The translations under genes and the position numbers were made by a program. A DNA stretch of 64,000 nt from positions 1 through 64,000 of the forward strand of contig NZ_JBOFQF010000044.1 of assembly GCF_051660745.1 (NCBI RefSeq). Reading direction: 5' to 3'. This stretch comes from Segniliparus sp051660745. GTDB lineage: Bacteria; Actinomycetota; Actinomycetes; Mycobacteriales; Mycobacteriaceae. The notes below the pieces were generated by a model that saw only the letters and a program-made list of their open reading frames with translations, did not search any database and was not told the origin of the DNA. Positions within the stretch are counted from its first letter, which is position 1; every line of letters begins with the position of its first letter. Positions 8,411-16,131 of this stretch are shown here, piece by piece.

Positions 8411-8435
8411 CAGCCCCGGCCGGGGGCCGGGGCTG
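8411..8435. terminator. Bidirectional hairpin between convergent marR and yceI
   Basis: Perfect 11-bp stem (CAGCCCCGGCC at 8411-8421, GGCCGGGGCTG at 8425-8435) with a 3-nt loop, midway between two converging stop codons. There is no T-run on either side, as is usual for actinobacterial terminators. Confidence 0.65.
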
Positions 8436-8457
8436 CCGCGTCGCGCGCACGCCGCGA

Positions 8458-8985
8458 TCAGGCCAGCGAGGCCTCGATCTCAAGCGCGATGGCGACCTTC
8501 TCGCCGACGAGCCCTTGGGCCGCGTTGACGCCGAAGTCGCTGCGCTCGATGGTCGTGGTCGCCGAGAAGCCCGCGACCGGGGCTCCGCTCTGCGGGTTCT
8601 GCGCCACGCCGCCGACTTCGAGGCGCAGCTCGACAGGCTGAGTCACGCCGTGCAGGGTGAAGTCCCCGCCGACCAGGTAGCCGTCGCCGTCCTGGCGGAC
8701 GCTCGTGGAGCGGAAGGTCGCCGTCGGATACGTGGCGACGTCGAAGAAGTCTGCGGACTTGAGGTGGTTGTCGCGCGCCTCGTTCTTGGTGTCGATCGAG
8801 GCGACCGCGATGTCGGCGGAGACAGAGGGGGTCCCGTCCTCCGCGACGGTGATCGTGCCGGAGAATTCGGCGAAGTTGGCGCGGACCTTGGCCACGCCGA
8901 GGTGCCGGACGGTGGCAGTCACTTCGGAGTGCACGGGGTCGATCGTCCACGTGCCCTGGGCAAGACCGGGAATAGTCGCTGTCAT
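8458..8985 (-). CDS. YceI-family lipocalin-like protein
   Basis: 175-residue YceI domain: an isoprenoid-binding beta-barrel in characterised homologues. Family hallmarks are WTIDPVHSEVTATVRHLGVAKVRANF, DNHLKSADFFDVATYPTATFRS and GDFTLHGVTQPV. There is no signal peptide, so the protein is probably cytosolic. The ATG at 8985 is fixed by AAGGAG ending 6 nt upstream; the frame stays open further upstream across the operator region but that extension is not family-like. Regulation is probably through the palindromes at 9006-9039. Confidence 0.9.
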   Translation of the reverse strand: MTATIPGLAQGTWTIDPVHSEVTATVRHLGVAKVRANFAEFSGTITVAEDGTPSVSADIAVASIDTKNEARDNHLKSADFFDVATYPTATFRSTSVRQDGDGYLVGGDFTLHGVTQPVELRLEVGGVAQNPQSGAPVAGFSATTTIERSDFGVNAAQGLVGEKVAIALEIEASLA

Positions 8986-9005
8986 GAGATCTCCTTCGTT
9001 GTAGA

Positions 9006-9039
9006 TTGAACGTTCAAGTAATACTTGAACGTTCAAGTA
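9006..9039. promoter_or_regulatory. Double palindromic operator upstream of yceI
   Basis: Two copies of TTGAACGTTCAA, at 9006-9017 and 9025-9036; the second sits inside a perfect 18-nt palindrome TACTTGAACGTTCAAGTA (9022-9039). Centres are 19 bp apart, so two dimers would bind almost the same DNA face. The site begins 21 nt upstream of the yceI ATG and would overlap its promoter. The convergent MarR gene is the likely source of the repressor. Confidence 0.75.
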
Positions 9040-9074
9040 AACGCAAGAGCGGCAAAGGCTATTCCCGATTGCTC

Positions 9075-9236
9075 ATTCCCGGGGAGTCTTGCAGGGATGA
9101 GGCCCAAGGCGGCAGGCGGCGGCGTGTACGGAAAAGAGCGAGGGACGAGCCCTGGGGGCACCTCCCACGAGCCCTGCGAGTGGGGGAGACACGAGGAGCC
9201 GACAACGCCGGAGGTCGCCCTGCGGGCCCCGGGAAT
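9075..9236. repeat. Dispersed repeat, copy A, with ATTCCCGGGG / CCCCGGGAAT ends
   Basis: 162-bp non-coding element bounded by ATTCCCGGGG (9075-9084) and its exact inverse CCCCGGGAAT (9227-9236). Near-end blocks GGATGAG, CCAAGGCG, ACACGAG, CAACGC and TCGCC recur in the same order in copy B (42197-42316). It abuts the stop codon of the ABC ATPase gene. An internal hairpin motif at 9153-9188 makes this copy longer. Confidence 0.7.
9153..9188. repeat. Internal hairpin repeat TGGGGGCACCTCCC
   Basis: TGGGGGCACCTCCC at 9153-9166; CTCCCAC at 9162-9168 pairs with GTGGGGGAG at 9180-9188. It is nested in repeat copy A and related to the xerD hairpin and to 40635-40648. Confidence 0.5.
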
Positions 9237-10399
9237 CAGAGAGAGAGGTTGTCGCCCGACACCGGGTCGAAGACGAGCGCTTTCGCCGGGTCGAAGCTCA
9301 GCGGGCAGCTCGTGCCCGCCTTCGCGGCCGAATGCGCGGGCACGCGCGCGACAAGCTGTTTGCCCTCGCTGTCGCCCGTCCGGGCCGCTCCCCCGTCCGG
9401 GAGGGAGAAATAGAGGTAGCGGTGCGAGCCGACCGACTCGACGAGGTCGACGCCGGCCTCGAAGCGCGCCGCCCCGGCCCGGCCTTCCTCGCCGCGCACG
9501 TCCTCCTCGCCGCGCACGTCCTCAAAGAAGTGCTCCGGCCGCAGTCCGAGCAGCACGTCCTTGCCCAGCCCTTTTTGCTGCGCGCTCGCGGTCGTCTTCG
9601 CGAAAACCTCGGCGGGCAGGACAGCCAGCCCGAACGGGGTTCGCACCCCGTCTGCCGTGAGCTCGCCGGGGATGAAGTTCATCGACGGGGAGCCGATGAA
9701 CTCGGCGACGAACCGGTTCTTCGGCCGGTCGTAGAGGTCCTGCGGGGCGTCGATCTGCTGCACCACCCCGCCCTTCATGACGACGACGCGGTCGCCGAGC
9801 GTCATCGCCTCGGTCTGGTCGTGGGTGACATAGACCGTGGTGGTCTGCAGCCGTTGGCGCAATCGCAGAATCTCGGCCCGCATCTGCACCCGAAGCTTCG
9901 CGTCGAGGTTGGAGAGCGGCTCGTCCATGAGGAACGCTTTGGGGTGGCGGACGATGGCCCGGCCCATCGCGACGCGTTGGCGCTGCCCGCCGGAGAGCTG
10001 GCCGGGCTTCCGGTCCAAGAGCGCGTCGAGGTCGAGGATCTTCGCGACGTCCTCGACCTTCGCGGCGATCTCCGCCTTCGAGACCTTGCGCAGCGTCAAC
10101 GGGAACGCGATGTTCTGCCGCACGGTCATATGCGGGTAGAGGGCGTAGGACTGGAAGACCATCGCGATGTCCCGGTCCTTCGGGGCGACCTCGTTGACCC
10201 GCTTGCCGCCGATGCGCAATTCGCCCGAGGAGATCGACTCGAGCCCCGCGATCATGTGCAGCGTGGTGGACTTCCCGCAGCCGGAGGGGCCGACGAGGAC
10301 CACGAACTCCCCGTCCGCGATGGCGAGGTCCACGTCCTCGACGGCGACTGCGCCGTTCGCGTACCGCTTGCCCACATGGTCGAGCACGATCTCTGCCAT
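9236..10399 (-). CDS. MalK/UgpC/SugC-type sugar ABC transporter ATPase
   Basis: 387-residue ATP-binding subunit of a carbohydrate importer. Walker A GPSGCGKST (residues 37-45), Q-loop FQSYALYPH, signature LSGGQ (135-139), Walker B FLMDEPLSNLD and switch His in VTHDQTEAMTLGDR are all intact; a C-terminal MalK-type OB-fold regulatory domain follows (MNFIPGEL, LLGLRPEHF). The start ATG at 10399 has GGAAGGA upstream. No permease or binding-protein gene is near, so it probably energises transporters encoded elsewhere, as MsiK-type ATPases do in actinobacteria. An 18-bp tandem duplication at 9486-9521 repeats the residues EDVRGE in the C-terminal domain. Confidence 0.92.
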   Translation of the reverse strand: MAEIVLDHVGKRYANGAVAVEDVDLAIADGEFVVLVGPSGCGKSTTLHMIAGLESISSGELRIGGKRVNEVAPKDRDIAMVFQSYALYPHMTVRQNIAFPLTLRKVSKAEIAAKVEDVAKILDLDALLDRKPGQLSGGQRQRVAMGRAIVRHPKAFLMDEPLSNLDAKLRVQMRAEILRLRQRLQTTTVYVTHDQTEAMTLGDRVVVMKGGVVQQIDAPQDLYDRPKNRFVAEFIGSPSMNFIPGELTADGVRTPFGLAVLPAEVFAKTTASAQQKGLGKDVLLGLRPEHFFEDVRGEEDVRGEEGRAGAARFEAGVDLVESVGSHRYLYFSLPDGGAARTGDSEGKQLVARVPAHSAAKAGTSCPLSFDPAKALVFDPVSGDNLSL

Positions 10400-10468
10400 G
10401 CGGACCATCCTTCCACACCGGCGGGCCGCCGCCGGGCCAACAGCCTTGGTAACTGGAAATTTACCCGG

Positions 10469-10481
10469 TTCGCCAGGCGAA
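10469..10481. promoter_or_regulatory. Inverted repeat in divergent ABC-ATPase / protease intergenic region
   Basis: TTCGCC-A-GGCGAA, a perfect 6-bp inverted repeat around one base, in the 217-bp region between two divergent genes. A weaker GGTAA/TTACC pair lies about 10 bp to its left. Possible operator; no regulator is identified. Confidence 0.3.
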
Positions 10482-10616
10482 ATCCCGTCCGAGGCCGTAA
10501 GCTCGACCGCAATGATCGCGGCGGGGCGAGCACGAGGTCTGTGGCGAGATCTCCACTCGCGCCGACGCGCCGCACACCGACGGGCTGACGGGCCCGCGCA
10601 TTTTTGGGAGCTGACG

Positions 10617-12041
10617 ATGTCTTCTTTTGCCGACCTTCTGCATTCTGATCTCGCCAACTTGGCAGCAGGCGTGACAGCCTTCGGCAAGCGCGCCGAGGGC
10701 CTCGCCGAGTACAGCGGCTCCGTCACGGGCAGTCCCGCCTTCTCGACCTGGACCGGCGGCGCGGCCGCCCAAGCCCGAGCCTTCGCAGGCTCCCACGCCG
10801 ACCACTCGGACCGCATCGCCGCGCAGGCCCGCGCGCTCGCGGCGCCGCTCGGCGACTACGCGACGAGCAGCGCGGCGCTCAAGGCCTCGGCCCAGCAGCT
10901 CGTCCAGGAGGCCGCCGCCCACGGTTTCGCCATCGGCGCGGACGGCAGCGTGCAGCCTTCGGGCGCCGCCTCGAAGGGCCTGTACGCCCAGAACGTCGCG
11001 CGGCAGCTCGCGGACAAGGCGGGCCAGCTGGTCGCGCAGGACGCCCAGCTGCAGCAGAGCCTCGCCGCCGCCATCCAGAAAGCCATGGGCGGCGACAAGG
11101 CCGCGACCCCGACGACCAGCCTGGCAGGCCCCGACCTCACGATCGACAAAAAGGCCGTCGACGCCCTGGACTTCACGGACGAGAACCTCTACGGGGCGTC
11201 CGGGGATCCTTCGCAGAACGACATCTTCCAGAAAGGCGGCATCGGCTTCGGCGACTGCTGGTTCGCCTCGGCCATGGGCGCCACCGCCATGCAGGAGCCC
11301 GGCGTCATCAAGAACGCCATCCAATACGACCCGAAGACGAAGAGCTTCAACGTCTCCCTCTACGACGTGCCCCAGGATTTCGCCTCGCCGACGGACAGCG
11401 CCGCCCTCGCCTCCTCGAAGCGGACGATCAACATCAGCCAAGACGAGCTGAAATACGACATCGGCCAGGCGGGCGGCAGCGGATTCGTCTACTCGAAGCC
11501 CGACGGCTCGTTCGGGGTGAACCCCAAGGCCCCCGTGTGGCCCGCCGTCATGGAGGCCGCATACGGCAAGATGCGCTACGGCAGCGTCCAGGCCGGGGTC
11601 GGCGAGTTCTACTCGGGCGGGATCGCGGGCGGCACGCCAGACGCGGGGCTCAAATCCATCACCGGCCACTCCGGCACAGAGCGCACGGCGCAGCAGGCGA
11701 CCTACAACGACCTGGCGACGGCCCTCGCGAACCACCGGCCGGTCGAGATGGGCACCACGAGCTCGTCGGGGCCGAACATCGAGGACGACTTCAAGGACGG
11801 CCTCTGCCACAACCACGCCTACATGGTCACCGGGGTGAGCCAGGCCGCGAACGGCGACACGATGGTCACCGTCCGCAACCCGTGGGGAACCAACTACGTC
11901 TACGACTCCGCGGGCTCCCACGCCTACATCCCCGTCGCCGGGGACCCCAACCCCCGGGACGCCTACTACACCTTCGACCTCCAACAGGCGAACAAGGACT
12001 CCGTTGTCGACGGCTTCTCCCTCGGGGCCTCGTCGCAATAG
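10617..12041 (+). CDS. WxG-motif helical domain fused to calpain-type (C2) cysteine protease
   Basis: 474 residues with no signal peptide. Residues 1-160 are Ala-rich and helical, with a W45-T46-G47 turn between two helical stretches, resembling the WXG100 fold of ESX/type VII substrates. Residues from about 180 on form a papain-like calpain domain with its full triad: Cys214 in GFGDCWFAS, His400 in CHNHAYMVTG and Asn421 in RNPWGTN. Calpain-type domains are uncommon in bacteria and, joined to a secretion-type N-terminus, suggest an exported effector or toxin (inference). No YxxxD/E secretion motif is seen after the helical pair; one occurs near the C-terminus (YYTFD). No ESX genes or immunity gene is adjacent. 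The ATG at 10617 has GGGAG 6 nt upstream. Confidence 0.85.
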   Translation: MSSFADLLHSDLANLAAGVTAFGKRAEGLAEYSGSVTGSPAFSTWTGGAAAQARAFAGSHADHSDRIAAQARALAAPLGDYATSSAALKASAQQLVQEAAAHGFAIGADGSVQPSGAASKGLYAQNVARQLADKAGQLVAQDAQLQQSLAAAIQKAMGGDKAATPTTSLAGPDLTIDKKAVDALDFTDENLYGASGDPSQNDIFQKGGIGFGDCWFASAMGATAMQEPGVIKNAIQYDPKTKSFNVSLYDVPQDFASPTDSAALASSKRTINISQDELKYDIGQAGGSGFVYSKPDGSFGVNPKAPVWPAVMEAAYGKMRYGSVQAGVGEFYSGGIAGGTPDAGLKSITGHSGTERTAQQATYNDLATALANHRPVEMGTTSSSGPNIEDDFKDGLCHNHAYMVTGVSQAANGDTMVTVRNPWGTNYVYDSAGSHAYIPVAGDPNPRDAYYTFDLQQANKDSVVDGFSLGASSQ

Positions 12042-12085
12042 CCGAGACGTCGCGATAACCTGTGGCGGCGCGCAACCCCCTTCCC

Positions 12086-12091
12086 TACAAT
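12086..12091 (+). promoter_or_regulatory. -10 box of leaderless lysE promoter
   Basis: TACAAT, 8 nt before the ATG at 12100. Confidence 0.5.
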
Positions 12092-12099
12092 CTTCTCGC

Positions 12100-12726
12100 A
12101 TGAACAACTACCTGGGGTTTTTGATGTTCGCGACGCTCGTCGCCGCTGCCCCCGGCCCGGACATGCTGCTCACGATCCAGGCCACCGTGCTGGGCGGACG
12201 GCCCCGTGGTTTCGCCACTATCGCGGGCATCGTCGTGGCGGCGACCATGCAGGGGCTGCTCGTCGTGTGGGGTTTGGCCGCCGTGCTGACCCGTTCCCAG
12301 CCGCTTTTCCTCGCACTGCGCGTCATCGGAGTCCTGTATCTGCTGTACATGGGCGCGGGCGCGATCCGCGCCGCGATCAAGGGCGAGCTCGCCCCGTCGG
12401 ACGAGGCCGCCGAGCCGAGCCCGTCGAGGCGGCGGCTCTGGTCCAACGTGCGTCAGGGCTTCCTCTGCAACATCACGAACCCGAAGGTCTTGATGTTCAA
12501 CCTGGCCGTCCTCCCCCAGTTCGTCTCAAACGACGCGCCCGCAGCGAAGCTGCTGGTGTACTGCCTCACCCTGGTCACCGTCGGCACCGCCGTCCTGGTG
12601 GCCGTTGCGCTCACGGCGAACGCCGCGCGCCGGGCGCTCGCGAAGCCCCGCGCCCGCCGTTGTGTGAACGCCGCGACCGGGACTGTGATGGTCGGATTCG
12701 CCGCCGCGCTCGCCGCAGAGGCATAG
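12100..12726 (+). CDS. LysE/RhtB-family amino acid exporter
   Basis: 208-residue membrane protein with about six helices that would export amino acids or related metabolites. Family features are the N-terminal AAPGPDMLLTIQATVLGGRPRGF, the LLYMGAGAIRA end of helix 3 and the mid-protein FLCNITNPKVLMFNLAVLPQF, where NPK is characteristic. ATG at 12100 is preceded at 8 nt by TACAAT and has no ribosome binding site. A short imperfect hairpin (TCAGCC/GGCTGA) follows the stop. The substrate cannot be predicted. Confidence 0.88.
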   Translation: MNNYLGFLMFATLVAAAPGPDMLLTIQATVLGGRPRGFATIAGIVVAATMQGLLVVWGLAAVLTRSQPLFLALRVIGVLYLLYMGAGAIRAAIKGELAPSDEAAEPSPSRRRLWSNVRQGFLCNITNPKVLMFNLAVLPQFVSNDAPAAKLLVYCLTLVTVGTAVLVAVALTANAARRALAKPRARRCVNAATGTVMVGFAAALAAEA

Positions 12727-12807
12727 GGAGCAGTCCAGCTTCAGCCCCCCAAATTCAGGCTGAGCGCAGACCTTCCTTCGAGGCGGCTCCGATGGGAGGA
12801 TCTCCGG

Positions 12808-14181
12808 ATGCCTCAGCACACCCGCACCGCCCTTGTCATCGGGGCAGGCCAGACCGGAGCCACTGCCGCCTACGGCCTGCAGCGCGCCGGATTCGACACC
12901 ACGCTCGTCAGCGAGCGCGACCAGCGCTCGCTGCGAGACGACGTGCCTGCCTCCGGCACCGCCGCGCTCTTCGGGCAGTCCATCGAGGCGGAGGCGGAGC
13001 TCGGCCTCGACAGCTACTTGGACAAAGCGCCGGTCATCACGGGGCAGAGCGTGCGACTGGTCGACGGGACCCAGCCGGACAGGCCGGAGCAGCTCGCCTT
13101 CGACGCGCAGTTCCCCGGATTCGTCGCGGTCGCCGTGGACACCCGGCTCAAGGCCGACGACCGGATCACCTCGTTCCTCGACATCGGCGGCGAGCTGCGC
13201 GTGGAAAAGGCGGACCCCGCCCGGTTGGACGAGCTCGCGGGCGACTACGACCTCGTCCTCGTCGCCACCGGGCGAGACGGGCTCTCCAGCCTCTTCCCTG
13301 TCGACTCCGGCCGCACCGCGTACGACCGCCCGCAACGGCGGGTGTTCACGGTCACGCTGACCGGGCTCGGCCACGGGCCGGAGGTCTTCGCGCACCGCAG
13401 CCCGGCGGGCGGGCAGCACAGCTCGTTCTCCTTCGTCACCGATCAAGGCGAAGCCTGGTGGGGCCCCTACCTCCACAAAGACGCGGGCCCGTCGTGGGCG
13501 TTCCTCGCCTGGGGCAAACCGGGCAGCGACTGGGAGCGGCGCTTCGCGGCGCCGACCAACCTCGCCGAGGCCCACCAGGCCGTGCTCGACCTGCATCGCG
13601 ACTATCTGGATTGGGATCTGGCGGAGGCCGAGGCGCTGCGGACCATCGAGGACGACCCGCGCTCCTGGCTCTCGGGGGCCATCACCCCGCTCGTGCGCCA
13701 CGGCGTCGGCCGCACCGCGAGCGGGCACGCGGTCGCGGCGCTCGGCGACTCCGCCGTCGCGTACGACCCGATCGCGGGCCAAGGCGCGCAGACCGGCCTC
13801 TTGCAGGCGGCGTTCCTGGTGCGGGAGGCCGCCAAACACGACGGCCCGTTCGACGGGGAGTGGCTCGCGGCCAAATTCGAGGCGTTCTACGCCGACCGGA
13901 TCAAGGCCGCGTACGAGGTGACCCGGCTCTACCTCGGCGATCCCGACTACGCCGAAGCCAGCGAGCTGATCTTCGGCACCGCCCAGGTGCAGCCCGCCGT
14001 CGCGGGCGCGGCGTTCGGGCTGCTCTCCGACCCCCGTCCGGCCCTCGCGTTCGACCAGCCGGACGGCTGGCGCGGATTCGTCGCGCGAGCGGCGGGCGAA
14101 GACCCCGACGACCTCCTCGCGCGATTCACGCCCGCAGGCCGGTTCCAACGCTCCGCGTACCGGTCGCTGAGCGCCCAGTAG
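12808..14181 (+). CDS. Styrene monooxygenase StyA-like FAD monooxygenase
   Basis: 457-residue group E flavoprotein monooxygenase homologue. The Rossmann motif GAGQTGATAAYGL starts at residue 12, the second FAD motif is GDSAVAYDPIAGQGAQTG, and the central part matches the StyA substrate-binding domain. Such enzymes epoxidise alkenes or oxidise sulphides with FADH2 supplied by a separate reductase (StyB). No flavin reductase gene is adjacent, so the partner must be elsewhere. ATG at 12808 has GGGAGGA upstream. The true substrate is unknown. Confidence 0.82.
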   Translation: MPQHTRTALVIGAGQTGATAAYGLQRAGFDTTLVSERDQRSLRDDVPASGTAALFGQSIEAEAELGLDSYLDKAPVITGQSVRLVDGTQPDRPEQLAFDAQFPGFVAVAVDTRLKADDRITSFLDIGGELRVEKADPARLDELAGDYDLVLVATGRDGLSSLFPVDSGRTAYDRPQRRVFTVTLTGLGHGPEVFAHRSPAGGQHSSFSFVTDQGEAWWGPYLHKDAGPSWAFLAWGKPGSDWERRFAAPTNLAEAHQAVLDLHRDYLDWDLAEAEALRTIEDDPRSWLSGAITPLVRHGVGRTASGHAVAALGDSAVAYDPIAGQGAQTGLLQAAFLVREAAKHDGPFDGEWLAAKFEAFYADRIKAAYEVTRLYLGDPDYAEASELIFGTAQVQPAVAGAAFGLLSDPRPALAFDQPDGWRGFVARAAGEDPDDLLARFTPAGRFQRSAYRSLSAQ

Positions 14182-14204
14182 CGCCGAGCTCGTCGGACAT
14201 CGGG

Positions 14205-14597
14205 TCAGCCGCCGAGCCCCGCGAGCGGGAACCATCGCTCCACCTCGCGCGCCCGATGCCCGGAGGCCGACACCAGACGGGCTTCGTGCGCGTCCGACGG
14301 ATCGAGGAGGCCTGCCGCGAGCCGCAGCCACGTCCGAGCGTCGGTCTCGTAGACGTTCGGCGGCGTGCCCCGCGTGTGCCTCGGCCCCGCCACGCATTGC
14401 ACGGCGACGAAGGGGGCCACCCGCACTTCCACGGAGTTGCCGGGGGCGAGCGCCGCGAGCGTCCGGGCGGTGAGCCGCACCGCCGAGGCCACAGCGGCTC
14501 GGTCCGGTTTGGCCGCCGCCTCGTCCCGCAGCCATGCGGCCACCGCGCCCAGCGCGGCCTGAAGCTCGTGCGGGTCGACCGCTCCTTGCCGCGCCAC
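14205..14597 (-). CDS. SCP-like small protein (Rv0807-type, sterol-carrier family)
   Basis: 130-residue protein resembling the bacterial SCP orthologue family, which includes mycobacterial Rv0807. The block SVEVRVAPFVAVQCVAGPRHTRGTPPNVYETD is the recognisable core, followed by a segment ending in AGLLDPSDA. The start is GTG at 14597 with AGGAG 6 nt upstream. In mycobacteria the homologue sits near purF; here purL lies about 7 kb away, so the linkage is loose. The biochemical role is unknown. Confidence 0.65.
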   Translation of the reverse strand: MARQGAVDPHELQAALGAVAAWLRDEAAAKPDRAAVASAVRLTARTLAALAPGNSVEVRVAPFVAVQCVAGPRHTRGTPPNVYETDARTWLRLAAGLLDPSDAHEARLVSASGHRAREVERWFPLAGLGG

Positions 14598-14691
14598 TCT
14601 CGCTCCTACCGCTCCTGGCCGACCGGCCGCGCCGATCGGACGACAGCGATCCTATCTGCGGCATCGTTCGACGGCCAACCGCAGCACACAG

Positions 14692-14697
14692 TAAGAT
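14692..14697 (+). promoter_or_regulatory. -10 box of leaderless tetR promoter
   Basis: TAAGAT, 8 nt before the GTG at 14706, supporting that codon as the start. Confidence 0.5.
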
Positions 14698-14705
14698 CGT
14701 CGTTC

Positions 14706-15341
14706 GTGGTCGACTTCGACTCGATGCTGCCGCAAGCGCTCTCCGGAGAAGCAGCCATCGAGGATCCAGAGCAGAGCAGGATCCTCGACGCCGCACGGGC
14801 CGAGTTCGTGGCGCACGGGTTTCGCCGGGCAGCGGTGGCGGATATCGCCCGCCGCGCCAAAGTCTCCCGCCAGACGCTGCACCGGCGCTGCGGGGACAAG
14901 GACGCCATCATCTCGGCGGTCATCGTCCGGGAAGTGCTGCAGTTTTTCTTCGAGATCGAGAGCGGCGTCTCCGCCGAGCTCACCACGGAGGAGCGCAGCG
15001 TCGAGCTCTTTGTCACGGGAATGCGCGCCTGCCAGCAAAATCCGATCGTGGCCGCGATCAAAGAGTACGAGCCGGAGCGGTTCTCGTTCCACTCGTTCGG
15101 CGAGGAGCCGGAAGGCTACCCGGTGATCCGCACCCTCCTCGCCCTGCAAATCGCCCCCGGCCGGATGCAGGCCGCAGAGCGGGCCGTGGAGCTGATTATC
15201 CGGATCACCGCGACGCTGCTGCTCTCGCCCACCGCCATTTTCCCGATGGACACCGACGACGACACGCGCGCGTTCGCCCGCACGTACTTCCTCCCGATCA
15301 TCGCCGCCACTTTCCAAGTGGACGACGAAGAGAACGCCTGA
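14706..15341 (+). CDS. TetR-family transcriptional regulator
   Basis: 211 residues. The N-terminal helix-turn-helix is typical: ILDAARAEFVAHGFRRAAVADIARRAKVSRQTLHRRCGDKDAIISAVI (about residues 26-75). The C-terminal ligand domain is not recognisable to a sub-family. Start is GTG at 14706, supported by the TAAGAT box; ATG at 14724 is the alternative. It is divergent from the SCP-like gene (108-bp gap), which is therefore a possible target, and converges on the membrane-protein gene with only 3 nt between stops. Confidence 0.87.
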   Translation: MVDFDSMLPQALSGEAAIEDPEQSRILDAARAEFVAHGFRRAAVADIARRAKVSRQTLHRRCGDKDAIISAVIVREVLQFFFEIESGVSAELTTEERSVELFVTGMRACQQNPIVAAIKEYEPERFSFHSFGEEPEGYPVIRTLLALQIAPGRMQAAERAVELIIRITATLLLSPTAIFPMDTDDDTRAFARTYFLPIIAATFQVDDEENA

Positions 15342-15344
15342 GCC

Positions 15345-16037
15345 TTAGGAGCCCTGGCCGACCGGCATGTCGTCGACGCTCTGGGAACGCCCTTCCGCTG
15401 TCGCGGCTTCGTGCGCGCGGCTGGCGCCACGGATCCTGCGGACGGCGAACACGACGATCAGGAACGTGGTGGCAGGCCCGCCGACCTCGATGAAGAGCTG
15501 GGCGACATCCGCCGAGCAGGTGAAGATGGCGGCGAGGACGACGAGGATCTGCGTCAGCTCCAAAAGCGCGCACACCAGGGTCGTGCGCGCATGCGCGCGG
15601 AGGTAGCCGTCGATGTCCGGAGCTTCCCATCCTCGCGCCCGCAACGCGGAGACGGAAAGATTCGGCCAATATTTTTCCGTGATGAACAAAGTCAACGGTT
15701 TGCTGGTGAACACGCTGGCCAGCGCGCACACGGAGACGACTGTCCCCGGCGGCAGGCTTGAGAGCTGGGCGTAGCGCACGTCGCGGGAGACGAACGAGAC
15801 GAGCGCGCCCGTGCCGCCGAAGACGATCAACGCCAGCAGGAGCGGATCGGCGCCACGGCCTCGGACCATCTCGAAGACCAGATAGGACGCCGAGAACACG
15901 ACCGTGACGCAGAGCGCGATATACGGGACCGCGCCGAACGCCCGCAACCCGAAATACACGGCCAGCGACGGGACAACGCCGCGCACAAGCTGCGACCCGA
16001 ACGCTCGAAGACTGCTCGGAGCCGTATTGGGAGGCAT
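15345..16037 (-). CDS. VC0807-like multi-pass membrane protein
   Basis: About 230 residues with five or six hydrophobic segments (VVPSLAVYFGLRAFG, YIALCVTVVFSASYLVFEM, LLLALIVFGGTGALVSF, a re-entrant SKPLTLFITEKYW block, LVCALLELTQILVVLAAIF, FLIVVFAV). This layout resembles the VC0807 family of uncharacterised actinobacterial membrane proteins. ATG at 16037 is used; GTG at 16046 is equally possible. Divergent from the gluconate permease. No function is assigned. Confidence 0.65.
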   Translation of the reverse strand: MPPNTAPSSLRAFGSQLVRGVVPSLAVYFGLRAFGAVPYIALCVTVVFSASYLVFEMVRGRGADPLLLALIVFGGTGALVSFVSRDVRYAQLSSLPPGTVVSVCALASVFTSKPLTLFITEKYWPNLSVSALRARGWEAPDIDGYLRAHARTTLVCALLELTQILVVLAAIFTCSADVAQLFIEVGGPATTFLIVVFAVRRIRGASRAHEAATAEGRSQSVDDMPVGQGS

Positions 16038-16104
16038 GGCGCTCACATTACGGCTCTTCGCGCGGACGCGCAGGACGACGGCGAGCACGCCTGAGCCGCC
16101 GCAC

Positions 16105-16110
16105 TATGCT
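16105..16110 (+). promoter_or_regulatory. -10 box of gluconate permease promoter
   Basis: TATGCT. By the 6-8 nt spacing seen elsewhere, transcription would start near 16117, 15 nt before the TTG chosen as the permease start. Confidence 0.45.
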
Positions 16111-16131
16111 CGACGTATCGACACGACAGCA

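Noticed and set aside
7818..8483. Upstream extension of the steA frame across the marR gene
   Set aside because: It would overlap the marR gene entirely; the conserved SteA N-terminus begins at 7817.
16036..16131. ATG at 16036 as the gluconate permease start
   Set aside because: It shares bases with the start codon of the divergent membrane gene and adds 32 basic residues absent from the family; TTG at 16132 fits family length.
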